Shown: positions 8,985 to 17,606, counted from the first letter of the stretch. The stretch is 64,000 nucleotides of DNA from Micavibrio sp. UBA6139 (GCA_002423285.1 DIVF01000024.1:10768-74767), one strand, 5' to 3'. Numbers and translations: made by a program. The notes: generated from the sequence alone by a model not told the origin.

Positions 8985-9686
8985 ATGGCTGAAAAAGGTG
9001 TAATTTCCGGTTTGCTGATGCCAAAGGCAACCGCAGTATGGTTGGTGGAAAACACCGCCCTGACATTTTCGCAGATTGGTGATTTCACCGGCCTGCACGA
9101 AATCGAAGTGCAAGCATTGGCTGATGAAGAAGTAGGCCGTGGCATTGTTGGCCGTGACCCGGTTGAAAACAACGAAATCACCCGTGCCGAACTGGACAAG
9201 GCGATTGCCGATTCATCTTATAAAATGAAACTGGCCAAGAACGACCTGCCAACGATCAAAATTCGTGCGAAAGGTCCACGCTATACACCCGTATCCAAAC
9301 GCGCTGATAAGCCAGATGCGATTGCCTATATCCTGAAACACCACCCGGAAATCAGCGACGCGCAAATTTGCCGTCTGGTTGGCACAACCAAACCAACAAT
9401 TGATTCCGTTCGTACCCGTTCACACCCGAACACACCAAATTTGCGTCCGCGCCATCCGGTTGATCTGGGCATGTGCACCTACGCAGAGATGGAAGCCGCA
9501 ATCCATAAAGGCCTGCGCGCCGCAGGGAAAAACCCGGATGAAATCCAGGCCCAACGCAGCAAAGCCTTTGAAAACATGGAACGTGAAGACGAACCAACAA
9601 CCGCCGCAGCAAAGGCAGGCCCAACACAAGCCTTTGACTTCAGCAACTTCCTCGGTAAATCCATTACCGGTGGTAACAACGAATAA
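8985..9686 (+). CDS. trcR: TrcR / DUF1013 cell-cycle transcriptional regulator
   Basis: 233-residue protein matching the alphaproteobacterial DUF1013 (TrcR) family over its whole length. It begins MAEKGVISGLLMPKATAVWL; next are LTFSQIGDFTGLHEIEVQAL and, further on, HPEISDAQICRLVGTTKPTI, two helix-turn-helix-like segments consistent with DNA binding. The last 45 residues are a Gln/Ala-rich tail. The ATG at 8985 has a textbook AAAGGAG seven bases upstream, so the longer ORF from 8904 is rejected. Monocistronic, with a leader hairpin before it and a strong terminator after it. Target genes are not known from the sequence. Confidence 0.9.
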   Translation: MAEKGVISGLLMPKATAVWLVENTALTFSQIGDFTGLHEIEVQALADEEVGRGIVGRDPVENNEITRAELDKAIADSSYKMKLAKNDLPTIKIRAKGPRYTPVSKRADKPDAIAYILKHHPEISDAQICRLVGTTKPTIDSVRTRSHPNTPNLRPRHPVDLGMCTYAEMEAAIHKGLRAAGKNPDEIQAQRSKAFENMEREDEPTTAAAKAGPTQAFDFSNFLGKSITGGNNE

Positions 9687-9720
9687 TCATCAGGCTTTAT
9701 CCGCCTGTTAGAATAAAATA

Positions 9721-9750
9721 GCGGCCCCGGAAAAACCGGGGCCGCCTTTT
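9721..9750 (+). terminator. Rho-independent terminator of trcR
   Basis: Perfect GCGGCCCCGG-AAAAA-CCGGGGCCGC stem followed by CTTTTCTT. Confidence 0.92.
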
Positions 9751-9784
9751 CTTGACAAGGAGCGTTGTCAGGAAGACCTCTTTA

Positions 9785-9973
9785 TCACGATGCCTGTTGC
9801 ATCGTTACAATCTCTTCTTTAATTTTCAGCTTTTCGAGTTTCAACCGCCTTAAATCCAGCGGGTCCGTAGCCGGCAACTTCGTTTCCTGATCAATTGTCC
9901 GCGACAATTCCGCGTGACGTTGTCTGAGCGATTCCAGACGGTTCGAAGCAGCGCCTTGACCACGAGAGATCAT
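9785..9973 (-). CDS. YdcH (DUF465) family small protein
   Basis: 62 residues, almost entirely one charged alpha-hairpin: SLRQRHAELSRTIDQE, then a DP(L)DLRRLKLEKLKIKEEI second helix, the pattern of the YdcH/DUF465 family. The LKxxKLxxKDxI-like end is well conserved. Function unknown in all bacteria. A good GGAGAATAATC ribosome site precedes the ATG. The gene stands alone between a terminator and a long noncoding stretch. Confidence 0.87.
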   Translation of the reverse strand: MISRGQGAASNRLESLRQRHAELSRTIDQETKLPATDPLDLRRLKLEKLKIKEEIVTMQQAS

Positions 9974-10123
9974 TGATTATTCTCCATTCTTCGTTTTACA
10001 GGATTTATGTCTAGTTTTTAGTGTGACACGGCCCTTGTTAAGAAGGCCCTAAAGAAACCTATACTTCCCTCCGAAAAAACAACCACCCTCCTAAAAAAAT
10101 TAACTGCCCAAAGGCACCCCCTC

Positions 10124-10152
10124 AAAAAAAATCAACCGCCCTAAGGCGGTTG
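10124..10152 (-). terminator. Rho-independent terminator without an assigned gene
   Basis: Eight-base stem CAACCGCC/GGCGGTTG with a four-base loop and an 8-T run on the minus strand. Confidence 0.8.
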
Positions 10153-10290
10153 AATAGGTGTTGTGTGTGAGGAGGAACGACTAATTCCCTACTCTTATGC
10201 TAACCTGATGGTGGTTAAGGTCCGTTAAACATTCCATAAAATTTGATCTATTTCGTAAAACTGCAATTTTCGCCAGTAAAACAGCATTTT
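10124..10290 (-). ncRNA. Candidate small RNA with anti-Shine-Dalgarno motif
   Basis: On the minus strand a stem CAACCGCC-TTAG-GGCGGTTG followed by eight T ends at 10124, a classic Rho-independent end with no gene before it. Just upstream of the stem the RNA would read UUCCUCCUCACACACAACACC-like, an unpaired CCUCCUC (10169-10175) that is complementary to ribosome sites. This matches the layout of alphaproteobacterial trans-acting small RNAs. The 5' end and promoter are not clear; the upstream limit given is only approximate. Alternatively it is a second terminator for read-through from the aldehyde dehydrogenase gene. Confidence 0.4.
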
Positions 10291-10313
10291 AGAAAGTAAG
10301 GGGGGGGGGGTAG

Positions 10314-10337
10314 TTTGAAAGGGGCAACCGCCCCCTT
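10314..10337. repeat. G/C-block palindrome, copy 4 (imperfect)
   Basis: TTGAAAGGGGCAACCGCCCCCTTCA, adjoining an 11-base G run. Same family core with one lost G in the left arm. Confidence 0.65.
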
Positions 10338-10360
10338 CACCCCGTATAGCTTTTTCAAAT

Positions 10361-10388
10361 AAAAAAACGCCGGGAACTTATCCCGGCG
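10361..10388 (-). terminator. Rho-independent terminator of the aldehyde dehydrogenase gene
   Basis: On the minus strand CGCCGGGA-TAAGT-TCCCGGCG followed by seven T, about 25 nt after the stop codon. Confidence 0.92.
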
Positions 10389-10412
10389 CTCTTTCGTTTT
10401 TAAATTGGGATA

Positions 10413-11966
10413 TTACAGGTCGAAAACGACACCCTGCGCCAGTGGCAAGGCTGCGGAGTAGTTCACGGTTTGCGTCTGGCGGCGCATATAGGTGCGCCAG
10501 GAATCAGAACCGCTTTCACGTCCGCCACCGGTTTCTTTTTCACCGCCGAATGCCCCGCCAATTTCTGCACCGCTTGGGCCGATATTGACGTTGGCGATTC
10601 CGCAATCACTGCCCGATGAGGACAGGAACATTTCGGCTTCGCGCATGTTCATGGTGAAAATGCACGATGACAGACCTTGCGGAACATCGTTTTGCAGTTC
10701 AACCGCTTCATCGAAATCGCTGTAGCTGAGGATATATAAAATCGGTGCGAAGGTTTCGTGCTTGACGATATCGCTTTGCATTGGCATCGATACCAAAGCC
10801 GGGCGAACGTAATAACCTTCGCCCAGACCCGCATCACTGACGCGCTCACCACCGACCAATACTTTACCGCCCTGTTTTTGCGCCTGATCCAAGGCGTGCT
10901 GCATCGAATCATAAGCAGCCTTATCAATCAGCGGCCCGACAAGGGTTTTGGAATCGAGGGGGTTGCCAACGCGGATGGCCTGATAGGCCTTGGTCAGGGC
11001 AGCAACCAGCTTTTCCTGAACGGATTTATGAACGATCAAACGGCGCAAACTTGTGCAACGTTGACCAGCGGTGCCCACGGCCCCAAACAGAATGGCCCGA
11101 ACGGCCATGTCCATATCGGCGCTGTCAGTGACGATCATCGCGTTATTTCCACCCAGTTCCAGCAAGGAACGGCCGAGACGCTTGGCAACAACTTCGTTAA
11201 CCGCACGGCCCATCGGGCCGCTGCCTGTGGCACTGATAAGTGGCACATTTGTGTTGGCGACAAGAGCCTCGCCAATATCGCGCCCACCAATGATCACCTG
11301 TGACAAATCATCCGGAATGGCATGACCCGCCGCGCGGAAGCGTTCAACGGCGCGGTCCAGAATCGCTTGGCAGGCCAGTGCGACAAGCGGTGTTTTTTCA
11401 GATGGCTTCCAGATTACTGGATCACCGCAGACAAAAGCCAGTGCCGCGTTCCAGCACCAAACCGCCACAGGGAAGTTAAAGGCACTGATCACACCGACGG
11501 TGCCCAGTGGTTGCCAGACTTCACGCATATGGTGGCCGGGGCGTTCCGATTGAATGGTCAGGCCGTAAAGCTGGCGCGACAGACCAACGGCGAAATCGCA
11601 GATGTCGATCATTTCCTGCACTTCACCCAAGCCTTCGCTCAGGATCTTGCCGTTTTCCAGCGTGACCAAGCGGCCCAGATCAGCCTTTGACGCTCGCAGC
11701 TCTTCACCCAGCAGGCGCACGAATTCACCGCGCACAGGGGCCGGAACAACGCGCCATGTCGTGAAGGCGCGGGATGCCTTCTCGACAGCCGCATTCACAT
11801 CAGAAACCTTGTCTTGCTTAACCTGACCCAGCAACGCGCCATCAATTGGCGAGCGGATGATCAGATCACCACCGGTGATGTCACGTTCGGATACGCCCAA
11901 TGACAGAAGAATTTCTTTTGCGTTCATTTCATGATCCTTATTCAGTACGCGCACAGTTTCACCCAT
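10413..11966 (-). CDS. ALDH7-type aldehyde dehydrogenase (alpha-aminoadipic semialdehyde dehydrogenase-like)
   Basis: NAD-dependent oxidation of an aldehyde to an acid; family members oxidise alpha-aminoadipic semialdehyde/piperideine-6-carboxylate in lysine breakdown, and some act on betaine aldehyde. The protein shows ELGGNNAMIV with the general-base Glu, the catalytic loop GTAGQRCTSLRRL with the nucleophilic Cys (the GTAGQRC spelling is diagnostic of ALDH7), and the AFNFPVAVWCWNAALA cofactor-loop region. 517 residues from an ATG that has a very strong AAAGGGGAGG site. An internal ATG at 11927 with an AAGGAT site gives 504, nearer family average. No lysine-catabolic neighbours are visible. 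Confidence 0.87.
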   Translation of the reverse strand: MGETVRVLNKDHEMNAKEILLSLGVSERDITGGDLIIRSPIDGALLGQVKQDKVSDVNAAVEKASRAFTTWRVVPAPVRGEFVRLLGEELRASKADLGRLVTLENGKILSEGLGEVQEMIDICDFAVGLSRQLYGLTIQSERPGHHMREVWQPLGTVGVISAFNFPVAVWCWNAALAFVCGDPVIWKPSEKTPLVALACQAILDRAVERFRAAGHAIPDDLSQVIIGGRDIGEALVANTNVPLISATGSGPMGRAVNEVVAKRLGRSLLELGGNNAMIVTDSADMDMAVRAILFGAVGTAGQRCTSLRRLIVHKSVQEKLVAALTKAYQAIRVGNPLDSKTLVGPLIDKAAYDSMQHALDQAQKQGGKVLVGGERVSDAGLGEGYYVRPALVSMPMQSDIVKHETFAPILYILSYSDFDEAVELQNDVPQGLSSCIFTMNMREAEMFLSSSGSDCGIANVNIGPSGAEIGGAFGGEKETGGGRESGSDSWRTYMRRQTQTVNYSAALPLAQGVVFDL

Positions 11967-12004
11967 GGCAGCCTCCCCTTTATTGATGATAATTATCGTT
12001 ACGT

Positions 12005-13753
12005 TTATTCAGCCGGTTTTGCTTCTTCAGCCATAACCGAAACGGTGTCCTGCTTCGCCGCTTCCGGCTTGACACGGCTTTCCGTCAACTGCCCGCGATG
12101 TTCCAGCAAAGCATAGGCAACAGTACACATATAGGTGTTGATCCGGCGATAATCACGGATGATATCCAGATGCATGCTGGATGTCGCAATCGTTTCCGGA
12201 ATACCTTCACGCAAGCGTTCGATATGGTGCGTCATGGCTTCTTGTTCAGCACGGCGCAAAATATCTTTCCCGTCGGTCATTTTCCGCGCAAGGCGCACAT
12301 CACCGGACACGAACACGGTTTGGGCCAGACGAACGCTTTCCAAAACCAGATTGTGAATATTTTCAATTTCCTTCAGGCCTTCCGGCGAGAAGCTGTTTTG
12401 CGCCATGGCCTTTTTCTCGGCCATCAGCATCAGGCTTTTATCGATAACATCGCCCGCATGTTCCAGATTGGTAGAGAAGGTCAGGATCTGGATATAGCGA
12501 TGCCCATCTTCCGAGTCGAACGTGCTTTGCGACAAACGCGCCATATAATTTTTGATCGATTTATAGATTTTATCGACGACGTTATCCTGTTCGCGGATTT
12601 TGTTCAGCAGCGATAGATTATTGGTACGAAACACCTTGATAGTGTCTTCCAGCATCCGTTCAGTCAAATCCGCCATACGCAATGTTTCGCGTGAGGCAGA
12701 GGCCAGCGCAATGGTAGGTGTATCCATCGATTTGTTATCAAGGTAGCGCGGCATGCTGGGGTCGTCTTTGGCTTCTGGGTCTGGCAGTGCCCGGATCGCT
12801 AGTTTTTCAACCGTGCCAATAAAGGGCAGGAACAATAAAGCCAGCACCACGTTAAACGCCGTGTGATAATTCACAATCATGCGGGCTGGATCAGGATCAA
12901 TCAGCGCAATCATTTCAGCGGAGAATGTCAGCAAAGGCATTGCAATCAAAATACCGCAAAAACGCATCAGCAAATTGCCAACCGGAACGCGGCTGGCCGC
13001 AGGACCATCGCGTAAGGATGCAATCAGCGGCGCAATCGCACCACCAAGGTTCGCACCCAAAACCATCGCCAGCCCCAGATGGATCGGCAAAACGCCACTG
13101 GCCACAAACGACACCAGCAACAGAACAATCGCCAATGAAGAATGCGACACCCATGTCAGCAAGGCAGCAACACCAATGGCAAAAACTTCATCGGTGGCCA
13201 GCGCCTTCAAAATGATCGGTAGTGTTTCAGAATCTTTAAGCGGTGCCGCAGCCGTTTTAATAAAGGTCAACGCAAACAGCATCATGCCAAGGCCCAGCAA
13301 CACCGTGCCCAGATGTTCGCCGCGCCCCTTATCCTGGTTCACTGTAAAGACAATGTAACCGGTCAACATAACGAACGGGGCGACCCAACTAAAATCATGG
13401 GACAGCGCCTGTGCCACGATGGTCGTACCAATATCGGCCCCCAGCATCACAGCCAGACCCGCGCCAATGGTCATTAACCCGCGCCCCACAAAGGACGCGA
13501 TAATCATGGAGGTGGCCGTGCCGCTTTGTAAAATTGCCGTAACGCCGATACCGGCCAGCAACGCCGTGAAACGGTTACTGGTGCTGCGCGAGATAATCTT
13601 TCTCAGCGATGCGCCAAAACCCCGCGTAACCCCCGTACGAACCATGCGCAGCCCCCAAAGAAGGAGGCACACACCGCCGATGATTGAAACAAGGACCTGA
13701 CTGGGGGAAATGATACGGCTCCGGGCGCTGGTAAATACAAACAAACCAAACAA
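12005..13753 (-). CDS. Na+/phosphate cotransporter (NptA/YjbB type) with PhoU-like C-terminus
   Basis: 582-residue inner-membrane protein. Two homologous Na/Pi-cotransporter repeats (about residues 20-180 and 190-320) carry the QSxT-like substrate motifs ILQSGTATSMII and VSHSSLAIVLLL. They are followed by a cytoplasmic helical PhoU-like domain (residues about 350-555: RMADLTERMLEDTIKVF, LEHAGDVIDKSL). Probably imports or exports phosphate with sodium. No ATG suits the N-terminus; the frame opens at TTG (13753) with a poor ribosome site, so the exact start is uncertain. No pst/phoB genes are nearby. Confidence 0.88.
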   Translation of the reverse strand: MFGLFVFTSARSRIISPSQVLVSIIGGVCLLLWGLRMVRTGVTRGFGASLRKIISRSTSNRFTALLAGIGVTAILQSGTATSMIIASFVGRGLMTIGAGLAVMLGADIGTTIVAQALSHDFSWVAPFVMLTGYIVFTVNQDKGRGEHLGTVLLGLGMMLFALTFIKTAAAPLKDSETLPIILKALATDEVFAIGVAALLTWVSHSSLAIVLLLVSFVASGVLPIHLGLAMVLGANLGGAIAPLIASLRDGPAASRVPVGNLLMRFCGILIAMPLLTFSAEMIALIDPDPARMIVNYHTAFNVVLALLFLPFIGTVEKLAIRALPDPEAKDDPSMPRYLDNKSMDTPTIALASASRETLRMADLTERMLEDTIKVFRTNNLSLLNKIREQDNVVDKIYKSIKNYMARLSQSTFDSEDGHRYIQILTFSTNLEHAGDVIDKSLMLMAEKKAMAQNSFSPEGLKEIENIHNLVLESVRLAQTVFVSGDVRLARKMTDGKDILRRAEQEAMTHHIERLREGIPETIATSSMHLDIIRDYRRINTYMCTVAYALLEHRGQLTESRVKPEAAKQDTVSVMAEEAKPAE

Positions 13754-13852
13754 CTAGTCTAGGACTGAAGGGATTCGCTTGCAAGGGGGAGGACTTCAAA
13801 ACACTCTATAAAATGGGCAAAATGCGTGGTGCAACGCGCAAGGGAGATGAAA

Positions 13853-14404
13853 TCAGAAACCCGAACCGGGTTGCTGTAGGTAGAGGATTTCTTCCGGCGT
13901 ACTGGCCCGACCCAAGACCACGTTCCGGTGCGGGAAACGGCCAAAACGCTCAATCACATCCAGATGCCGCAGGGCATATTCATAGCCAATCGGATCATCC
14001 CCCTGCATCGTCGCGAACAAGGCCACGGAACGCTTCTGATCGTCCAGATTTTCGCTGTGCTCAAAGGGCAGATACAGGAAACGGCGGCGGATGGGGGTTA
14101 ACATTTCATCAAACCCGCGTAAAAGCGCCCGTTTCGCCACAGATAGTGCTTTTTCATCGCTGGCAAAGGCCTGCGGGCTGTCGCGGAAAATATTGCGGGG
14201 AAACTGGTCCAGCGCGATACACAGCGCCAAGGCACCATCAGCCTGATCCCACCAATGGTCGCACAGACCATCCCGCGCCATATTCACCGTGACCAGAAAA
14301 CGGTCGCGGATAATCCGGTCGAAATCATCGTTTTTCTGGAACCACTGGGCGGGTTGGGTTTCTTCAAACCAAAAATGCAGGATGTCCTGTTTCGTATCGC
14401 GCAT
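13853..14404 (-). CDS. DUF924 family protein
   Basis: 183-residue cytosolic all-helical protein with the full DUF924 signature: ILHFWFEETQPAQWFQKNDDFDRIIRDRF near the start (given in part), ALCIALDQFPRNIFR in the middle, and RRRFLYLPFEHSENLDDQ in the second half. The family resembles TPR folds and has no proven biochemical role. The ATG follows the upstream membrane-protein gene by 9 nt on the same strand, so the two may form an operon. Confidence 0.9.
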   Translation of the reverse strand: MRDTKQDILHFWFEETQPAQWFQKNDDFDRIIRDRFLVTVNMARDGLCDHWWDQADGALALCIALDQFPRNIFRDSPQAFASDEKALSVAKRALLRGFDEMLTPIRRRFLYLPFEHSENLDDQKRSVALFATMQGDDPIGYEYALRHLDVIERFGRFPHRNVVLGRASTPEEILYLQQPGSGF

Positions 14405-14413
14405 GTTGGGATA

Positions 14414-14644
14414 CTAGTCTTTATGGCCGTACTTGTCCAAATATTGGCGTTCCAGCCGGCTGGCCATAAAGGACAGCACAGCAGCTGGCAAGAATGGCAC
14501 CAAAATAATGGTTACAACAAACGGATTGGTCAGGGCGGACAGGAAACTGCCCTGAATATTTTGGAAATACAGAGCAATAAAGACCACGATCCCCCCGCAC
14601 GCAAACACGAAGGCAAAAAATCTTAACAGTCGTGCTTTCAGCAC
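14414..14644 (-). CDS. Small hypothetical membrane protein
   Basis: About 76 residues with two predicted transmembrane helices (FFAFVFACGGIVVFIALYF and VVTIILVPFLPAAVLSFMA) and a basic C-terminus (RLERQYLDKYGHKD). The start is unclear. GTG at 14644 has no ribosome site, but the frame stays open upstream for about eleven sensible codons (reading ...IDPKARELV) to a TGA, with a GGAGA just before an ATT/ATA. A rare non-standard initiation codon is possible. Function unknown. Confidence 0.6.
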   Translation of the reverse strand: MLKARLLRFFAFVFACGGIVVFIALYFQNIQGSFLSALTNPFVVTIILVPFLPAAVLSFMASRLERQYLDKYGHKD

Positions 14645-14684
14645 GAGTTCGCGGGCTTTAGGGTCTATAGCAATTCTCCGTCAC

Positions 14685-14720
14685 AATTACGTGTTCGCTA
14701 CTATACTAAGTATATTAGCG
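14685..14720. repeat. AT-rich inverted repeat between petC and the small membrane gene
   Basis: Left arm AATTACGTGTTCGCTA and right arm TAGCGAACCGTAATT pair with one bulge, and the loop itself (CTATACTAAGTATAT) is partly self-complementary. It lacks a T tract. It could be an operator, a leader structure of the minus-strand membrane gene, or the 3' end structure of petC. Confidence 0.55.
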
Positions 14721-14732
14721 AACCGTAATTAA

Positions 14733-15701
14733 TTAGTGAACGTTAGACCAGATTTTACGTTTTACGGCATACATCACGCCGGTAAAGACCAGAAGGAAAA
14801 GGAAAACCTTCACCCCTGTTCTTTTTCTGGATTCCATTTTCGGTTCAGCTGCCCACATCATGAAATGGGCAACATCGCGCGCATATTGATCAACGGTTTG
14901 ATCTGTACCATCACCATAGGCCACCTGCCCCGCCATCAGCGGTGCGGGCATGGCAATGATGTTGCCGGCCATTGCCTTGTTCCAGTGCTGGCCCGGCAGC
15001 AGTTCTTTATTCGCCGGGGCTTCTTCATATCCGGTCAGGATTGCATAGATATAATCCGGCCCGCCCTGTCTGGCCTTGGCCAACAAGGACAAATCCGCCG
15101 GGTAAGCGCCATTATTGACTGATTTCGCAGCCTGTGGGTTTGGATAGGGAGATTTAAAATGGTCGCTTGGGCGACCGGGGCGTTCATACATTTCACCGTC
15201 ATCATTCGGACCATCGGTCACCATGACATCAGCAGCAATCGCCTTGATCTCGCCTTCGGTGTAACCCAAATCAGCCAGGTTGCGGTAAGACAGGCGGCTC
15301 ATCGAATGGCACGCTGCGCAAACTTCTTTATATACCTGAAAACCACGCTGCATCGATGCACGGTCATAGGTTCCGAAAATGCCATTGAAAGACCAGTTTT
15401 GTTTTGGTGCCACATAATGGTGCGCTGTACCGGCATCATCATGTGATTTTTCCGCATGATCCGCAGGCGCAGCACCATCGGCAGCAGGGGCTGCTTCAGC
15501 ATGTTCAGCTTTTGTGTCTTCGCTGATTGTCTCGCTCACCGCAACCGCTTTCGCGGCTTCATCGGCGGCAGCTTCCGCTGCTTCGGCTTCTGGCGATGGC
15601 TTCAGGATGATTGCCTTCGAAGGGCTTTGTGCCACGGCAATACCCGCAACACTCAGAACACAGCCGGCCGCAGCCATTAAAAGAAGATTCTTGGCAACCA
15701 T
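14733..15701 (-). CDS. petC: Cytochrome c1 of the bc1 complex
   Basis: Membrane-anchored haem c subunit of ubiquinol:cytochrome c oxidoreductase. Signal peptide (residues 1-24, cleaved after AVA), then an unusually long Ala/Glu-rich linker (about 30-95), then the haem site CAACH (128-132). The axial-Met region lies near MAPLMAGQ-like IIAMPAPLMAGQVAYG, and a C-terminal anchor is VKVFLFLLVFTGVMYAV. 322 residues, longer than the usual 250-280 because of the linker. Its ATG overlaps the petB stop as TAATG, so translation is probably coupled. Last gene of petA-petB-petC. Confidence 0.95.
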   Translation of the reverse strand: MVAKNLLLMAAAGCVLSVAGIAVAQSPSKAIILKPSPEAEAAEAAADEAAKAVAVSETISEDTKAEHAEAAPAADGAAPADHAEKSHDDAGTAHHYVAPKQNWSFNGIFGTYDRASMQRGFQVYKEVCAACHSMSRLSYRNLADLGYTEGEIKAIAADVMVTDGPNDDGEMYERPGRPSDHFKSPYPNPQAAKSVNNGAYPADLSLLAKARQGGPDYIYAILTGYEEAPANKELLPGQHWNKAMAGNIIAMPAPLMAGQVAYGDGTDQTVDQYARDVAHFMMWAAEPKMESRKRTGVKVFLFLLVFTGVMYAVKRKIWSNVH

Positions 15702-16987
15702 TACACGGCCTCCGACTTCAAAGATTGTGCTTTCAACACGGCTTCATTGATGCTGTTCGGCAGAGGTTTTGCAACCTCTTTACGCGACAGATACGGCAGA
15801 ATAACCAAGAAGAAAACGAAGTAATACAAAGTACACAACTGACCCAGGATAACCCAGATGCCTTCTGGTGGTTTTGCACCGACATAGCCCAGCACGAACA
15901 CGGCCGCCACCATCGCCAGCAAACACTGACGGTAGAGTGGACGGAACCGTGCGGAACGGACCGGGTGGCTGTCCAACCATGGAAGAACCAGCAGCAGAGC
16001 GATCGAACCAAACATGGTGATAACACCACCCAGTTTCGCTTCGATGAACACGATGTCGGTGAACGGGATACCGATATCAAATGTGACCGCACGCAGCATC
16101 GCGTAGAACGGCAGGAAGTACCATTCCGGAACAATGTGGGCCGGTGTCACCAACGCATCATACGGAACGTAGTGATCCGGGTGCGCCAGCATGTTCGGCA
16201 TAAAGAATGTGACCGCCACATACGCCATCAGGAACACGCCCAAACCAAACATGTCTTTGGCGGTGTAGTACGGGTTGAATGGAACGGTGTCTTGCGGACC
16301 TTTCACATCAATACCCAGCGGGTTGTTGGAACCTGTCACGTGCAGCGCCCAGATGTGAAGGAATACAACAGCGAAGATCACGAACGGCAGAACAAAGTGC
16401 AGGGCAAAGAAACGGTTCAGCGTCGGGTTATCAACGGAGAAACCACCCCACAGCAATGTCACCAGACTGTCACCGACAACAGGGATCGCCGAGAACAAAT
16501 TGGTAATAACAGTCGCACCCCAACCTCCCATCTGGCTCCAAGGCAGGGTGTAACCCATAAACGCAGTCGCCATCATCAGCAGGAAAATTATGACGCCCAG
16601 AATCCACAAGAGTTCGCGTGGCTTCTTATAAGACCCGTAATACATGCCGCGGAAAATATGAATGTAAACAGCAATGAAGAAGAACGACGCCCCGTTCATA
16701 TGCATGTAACGCAGCATCCAGCCCCAGTTCACATCACGCATGATGTGTTCAACACTGGAGAACGCCATCGCAGAATGCGGGGTATAATGCATCGCCAGGA
16801 ACAAACCTGTGACGATCATCAGAACCAGCATGACCATCGCGATCGCGCCAAAGTTCCAGAAATAGTTGAAGTTCTTCGGTGTAGGGAAAACACCATATTC
16901 GTTCTTCATCATTGTGAAGATCGGAAGACGTTCATCGATCCAGCTGATCACCGGGTTTTTGAAGGTGGCGCGTTCACCGCTGCTCAT
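15701..16987 (-). CDS. petB: Cytochrome b of the bc1 complex
   Basis: Integral-membrane core of the bc1 complex carrying two b haems and both quinone sites. 428 residues with eight predicted helices, as expected for the full-length bacterial form. Qo-site PEWYFLPFYAMLRA (the PEWY motif) is intact. Haem-ligand histidines occur in FLAMHYTPHS, ILRYMHMNGASFFF and ALHFVLPFVIF. A GGAG ribosome site precedes the ATG. Lies between petA and petC in the standard order. Confidence 0.96.
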   Translation of the reverse strand: MSSGERATFKNPVISWIDERLPIFTMMKNEYGVFPTPKNFNYFWNFGAIAMVMLVLMIVTGLFLAMHYTPHSAMAFSSVEHIMRDVNWGWMLRYMHMNGASFFFIAVYIHIFRGMYYGSYKKPRELLWILGVIIFLLMMATAFMGYTLPWSQMGGWGATVITNLFSAIPVVGDSLVTLLWGGFSVDNPTLNRFFALHFVLPFVIFAVVFLHIWALHVTGSNNPLGIDVKGPQDTVPFNPYYTAKDMFGLGVFLMAYVAVTFFMPNMLAHPDHYVPYDALVTPAHIVPEWYFLPFYAMLRAVTFDIGIPFTDIVFIEAKLGGVITMFGSIALLLVLPWLDSHPVRSARFRPLYRQCLLAMVAAVFVLGYVGAKPPEGIWVILGQLCTLYYFVFFLVILPYLSRKEVAKPLPNSINEAVLKAQSLKSEAV

Positions 16988-17036
16988 AGAATATTCTCCA
17001 TACTCTTACTTGTATTGATATTAAACGTGTCAGTGT

Positions 17037-17606
17037 TTAGCCGATACGAACCAATGTATCGCTCAGGAATTTATATTCTGGAACAGGCAGATTCTTCGGT
17101 GCTGGACCCTTACGGATACGACCTGATGAATCATAATGTGAACCATGGCATGGGCAGAACCAACCACCGAAATCGCCTTTCGGCTCAACGGTTTTCTGAC
17201 CCAACGGAACGCAGCCCAAATGGGTGCAAACGCCAACCATGACCAACCATTCCGGTTTTTGCACGCGGGCCTCATCGGTTTCTTTATCGCGCAATGTCGA
17301 AACATCAACCGCTTCCGCGTCCGCAATATCTTGCGGGGTGCGGTGACGAATAAACACAGGCTTACCGCGCCATGTAATGGTGATCGCCTGACCGACTTCG
17401 ACCGGCGCCAGATCGACTTCCGTGGTCGCCATCGCCAGCGTATCCGCGGCAGGGTTCATGGAATCGATGAAAGGCCATGCAAAAATACCCGTCCCCACCG
17501 CGCCAAAGGCGCCAGCAGTCAGGTAAAGGAAATCACGGCGTGTGGTGCCCGATTCTTTGTCATCGCCTGATTCTTTATTTGAATGATTGGCTGTGTGTGT
17601 ACTCAT
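17037..17606 (-). CDS. petA: Rieske iron-sulfur protein of the bc1 complex
   Basis: Periplasm-facing [2Fe-2S] subunit that moves electrons from ubiquinol to cytochrome c1. 189 residues: a twin-arginine signal-anchor (TTRRDFLYLTAGAFGAVG, residues about 22-39), a hinge, then the cluster domain with box I CTHLGCVPLG and box II CPCHGSHYDSSGR. The TAT signal fits folding with its cluster before export. First gene of the operon; the next gene begins 49 nt later. Confidence 0.96.
   Translation of the reverse strand: MSTHTANHSNKESGDDKESGTTRRDFLYLTAGAFGAVGTGIFAWPFIDSMNPAADTLAMATTEVDLAPVEVGQAITITWRGKPVFIRHRTPQDIADAEAVDVSTLRDKETDEARVQKPEWLVMVGVCTHLGCVPLGQKTVEPKGDFGGWFCPCHGSHYDSSGRIRKGPAPKNLPVPEYKFLSDTLVRIG

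Larger units (their letters stand above)
9974..10412. other. Long intergenic stretch (about 440 bp)
   Basis: Gene-free by any frame. It contains the YdcH upstream region, a minus-strand terminator (10124-10152), a possible small RNA upstream of it, an 11-G run at 10300-10310, palindrome copy 4, and the terminator of the aldehyde dehydrogenase gene. No tRNA or rRNA was seen. Confidence 0.8.

Noticed and set aside
15611..17242. 543-residue plus-strand ORF opposite petB and petC
   Set aside because: Shadow frame of well-recognised bc1 genes; the translation is Gln/His/Asn-rich with no domain, and it has no ribosome site.
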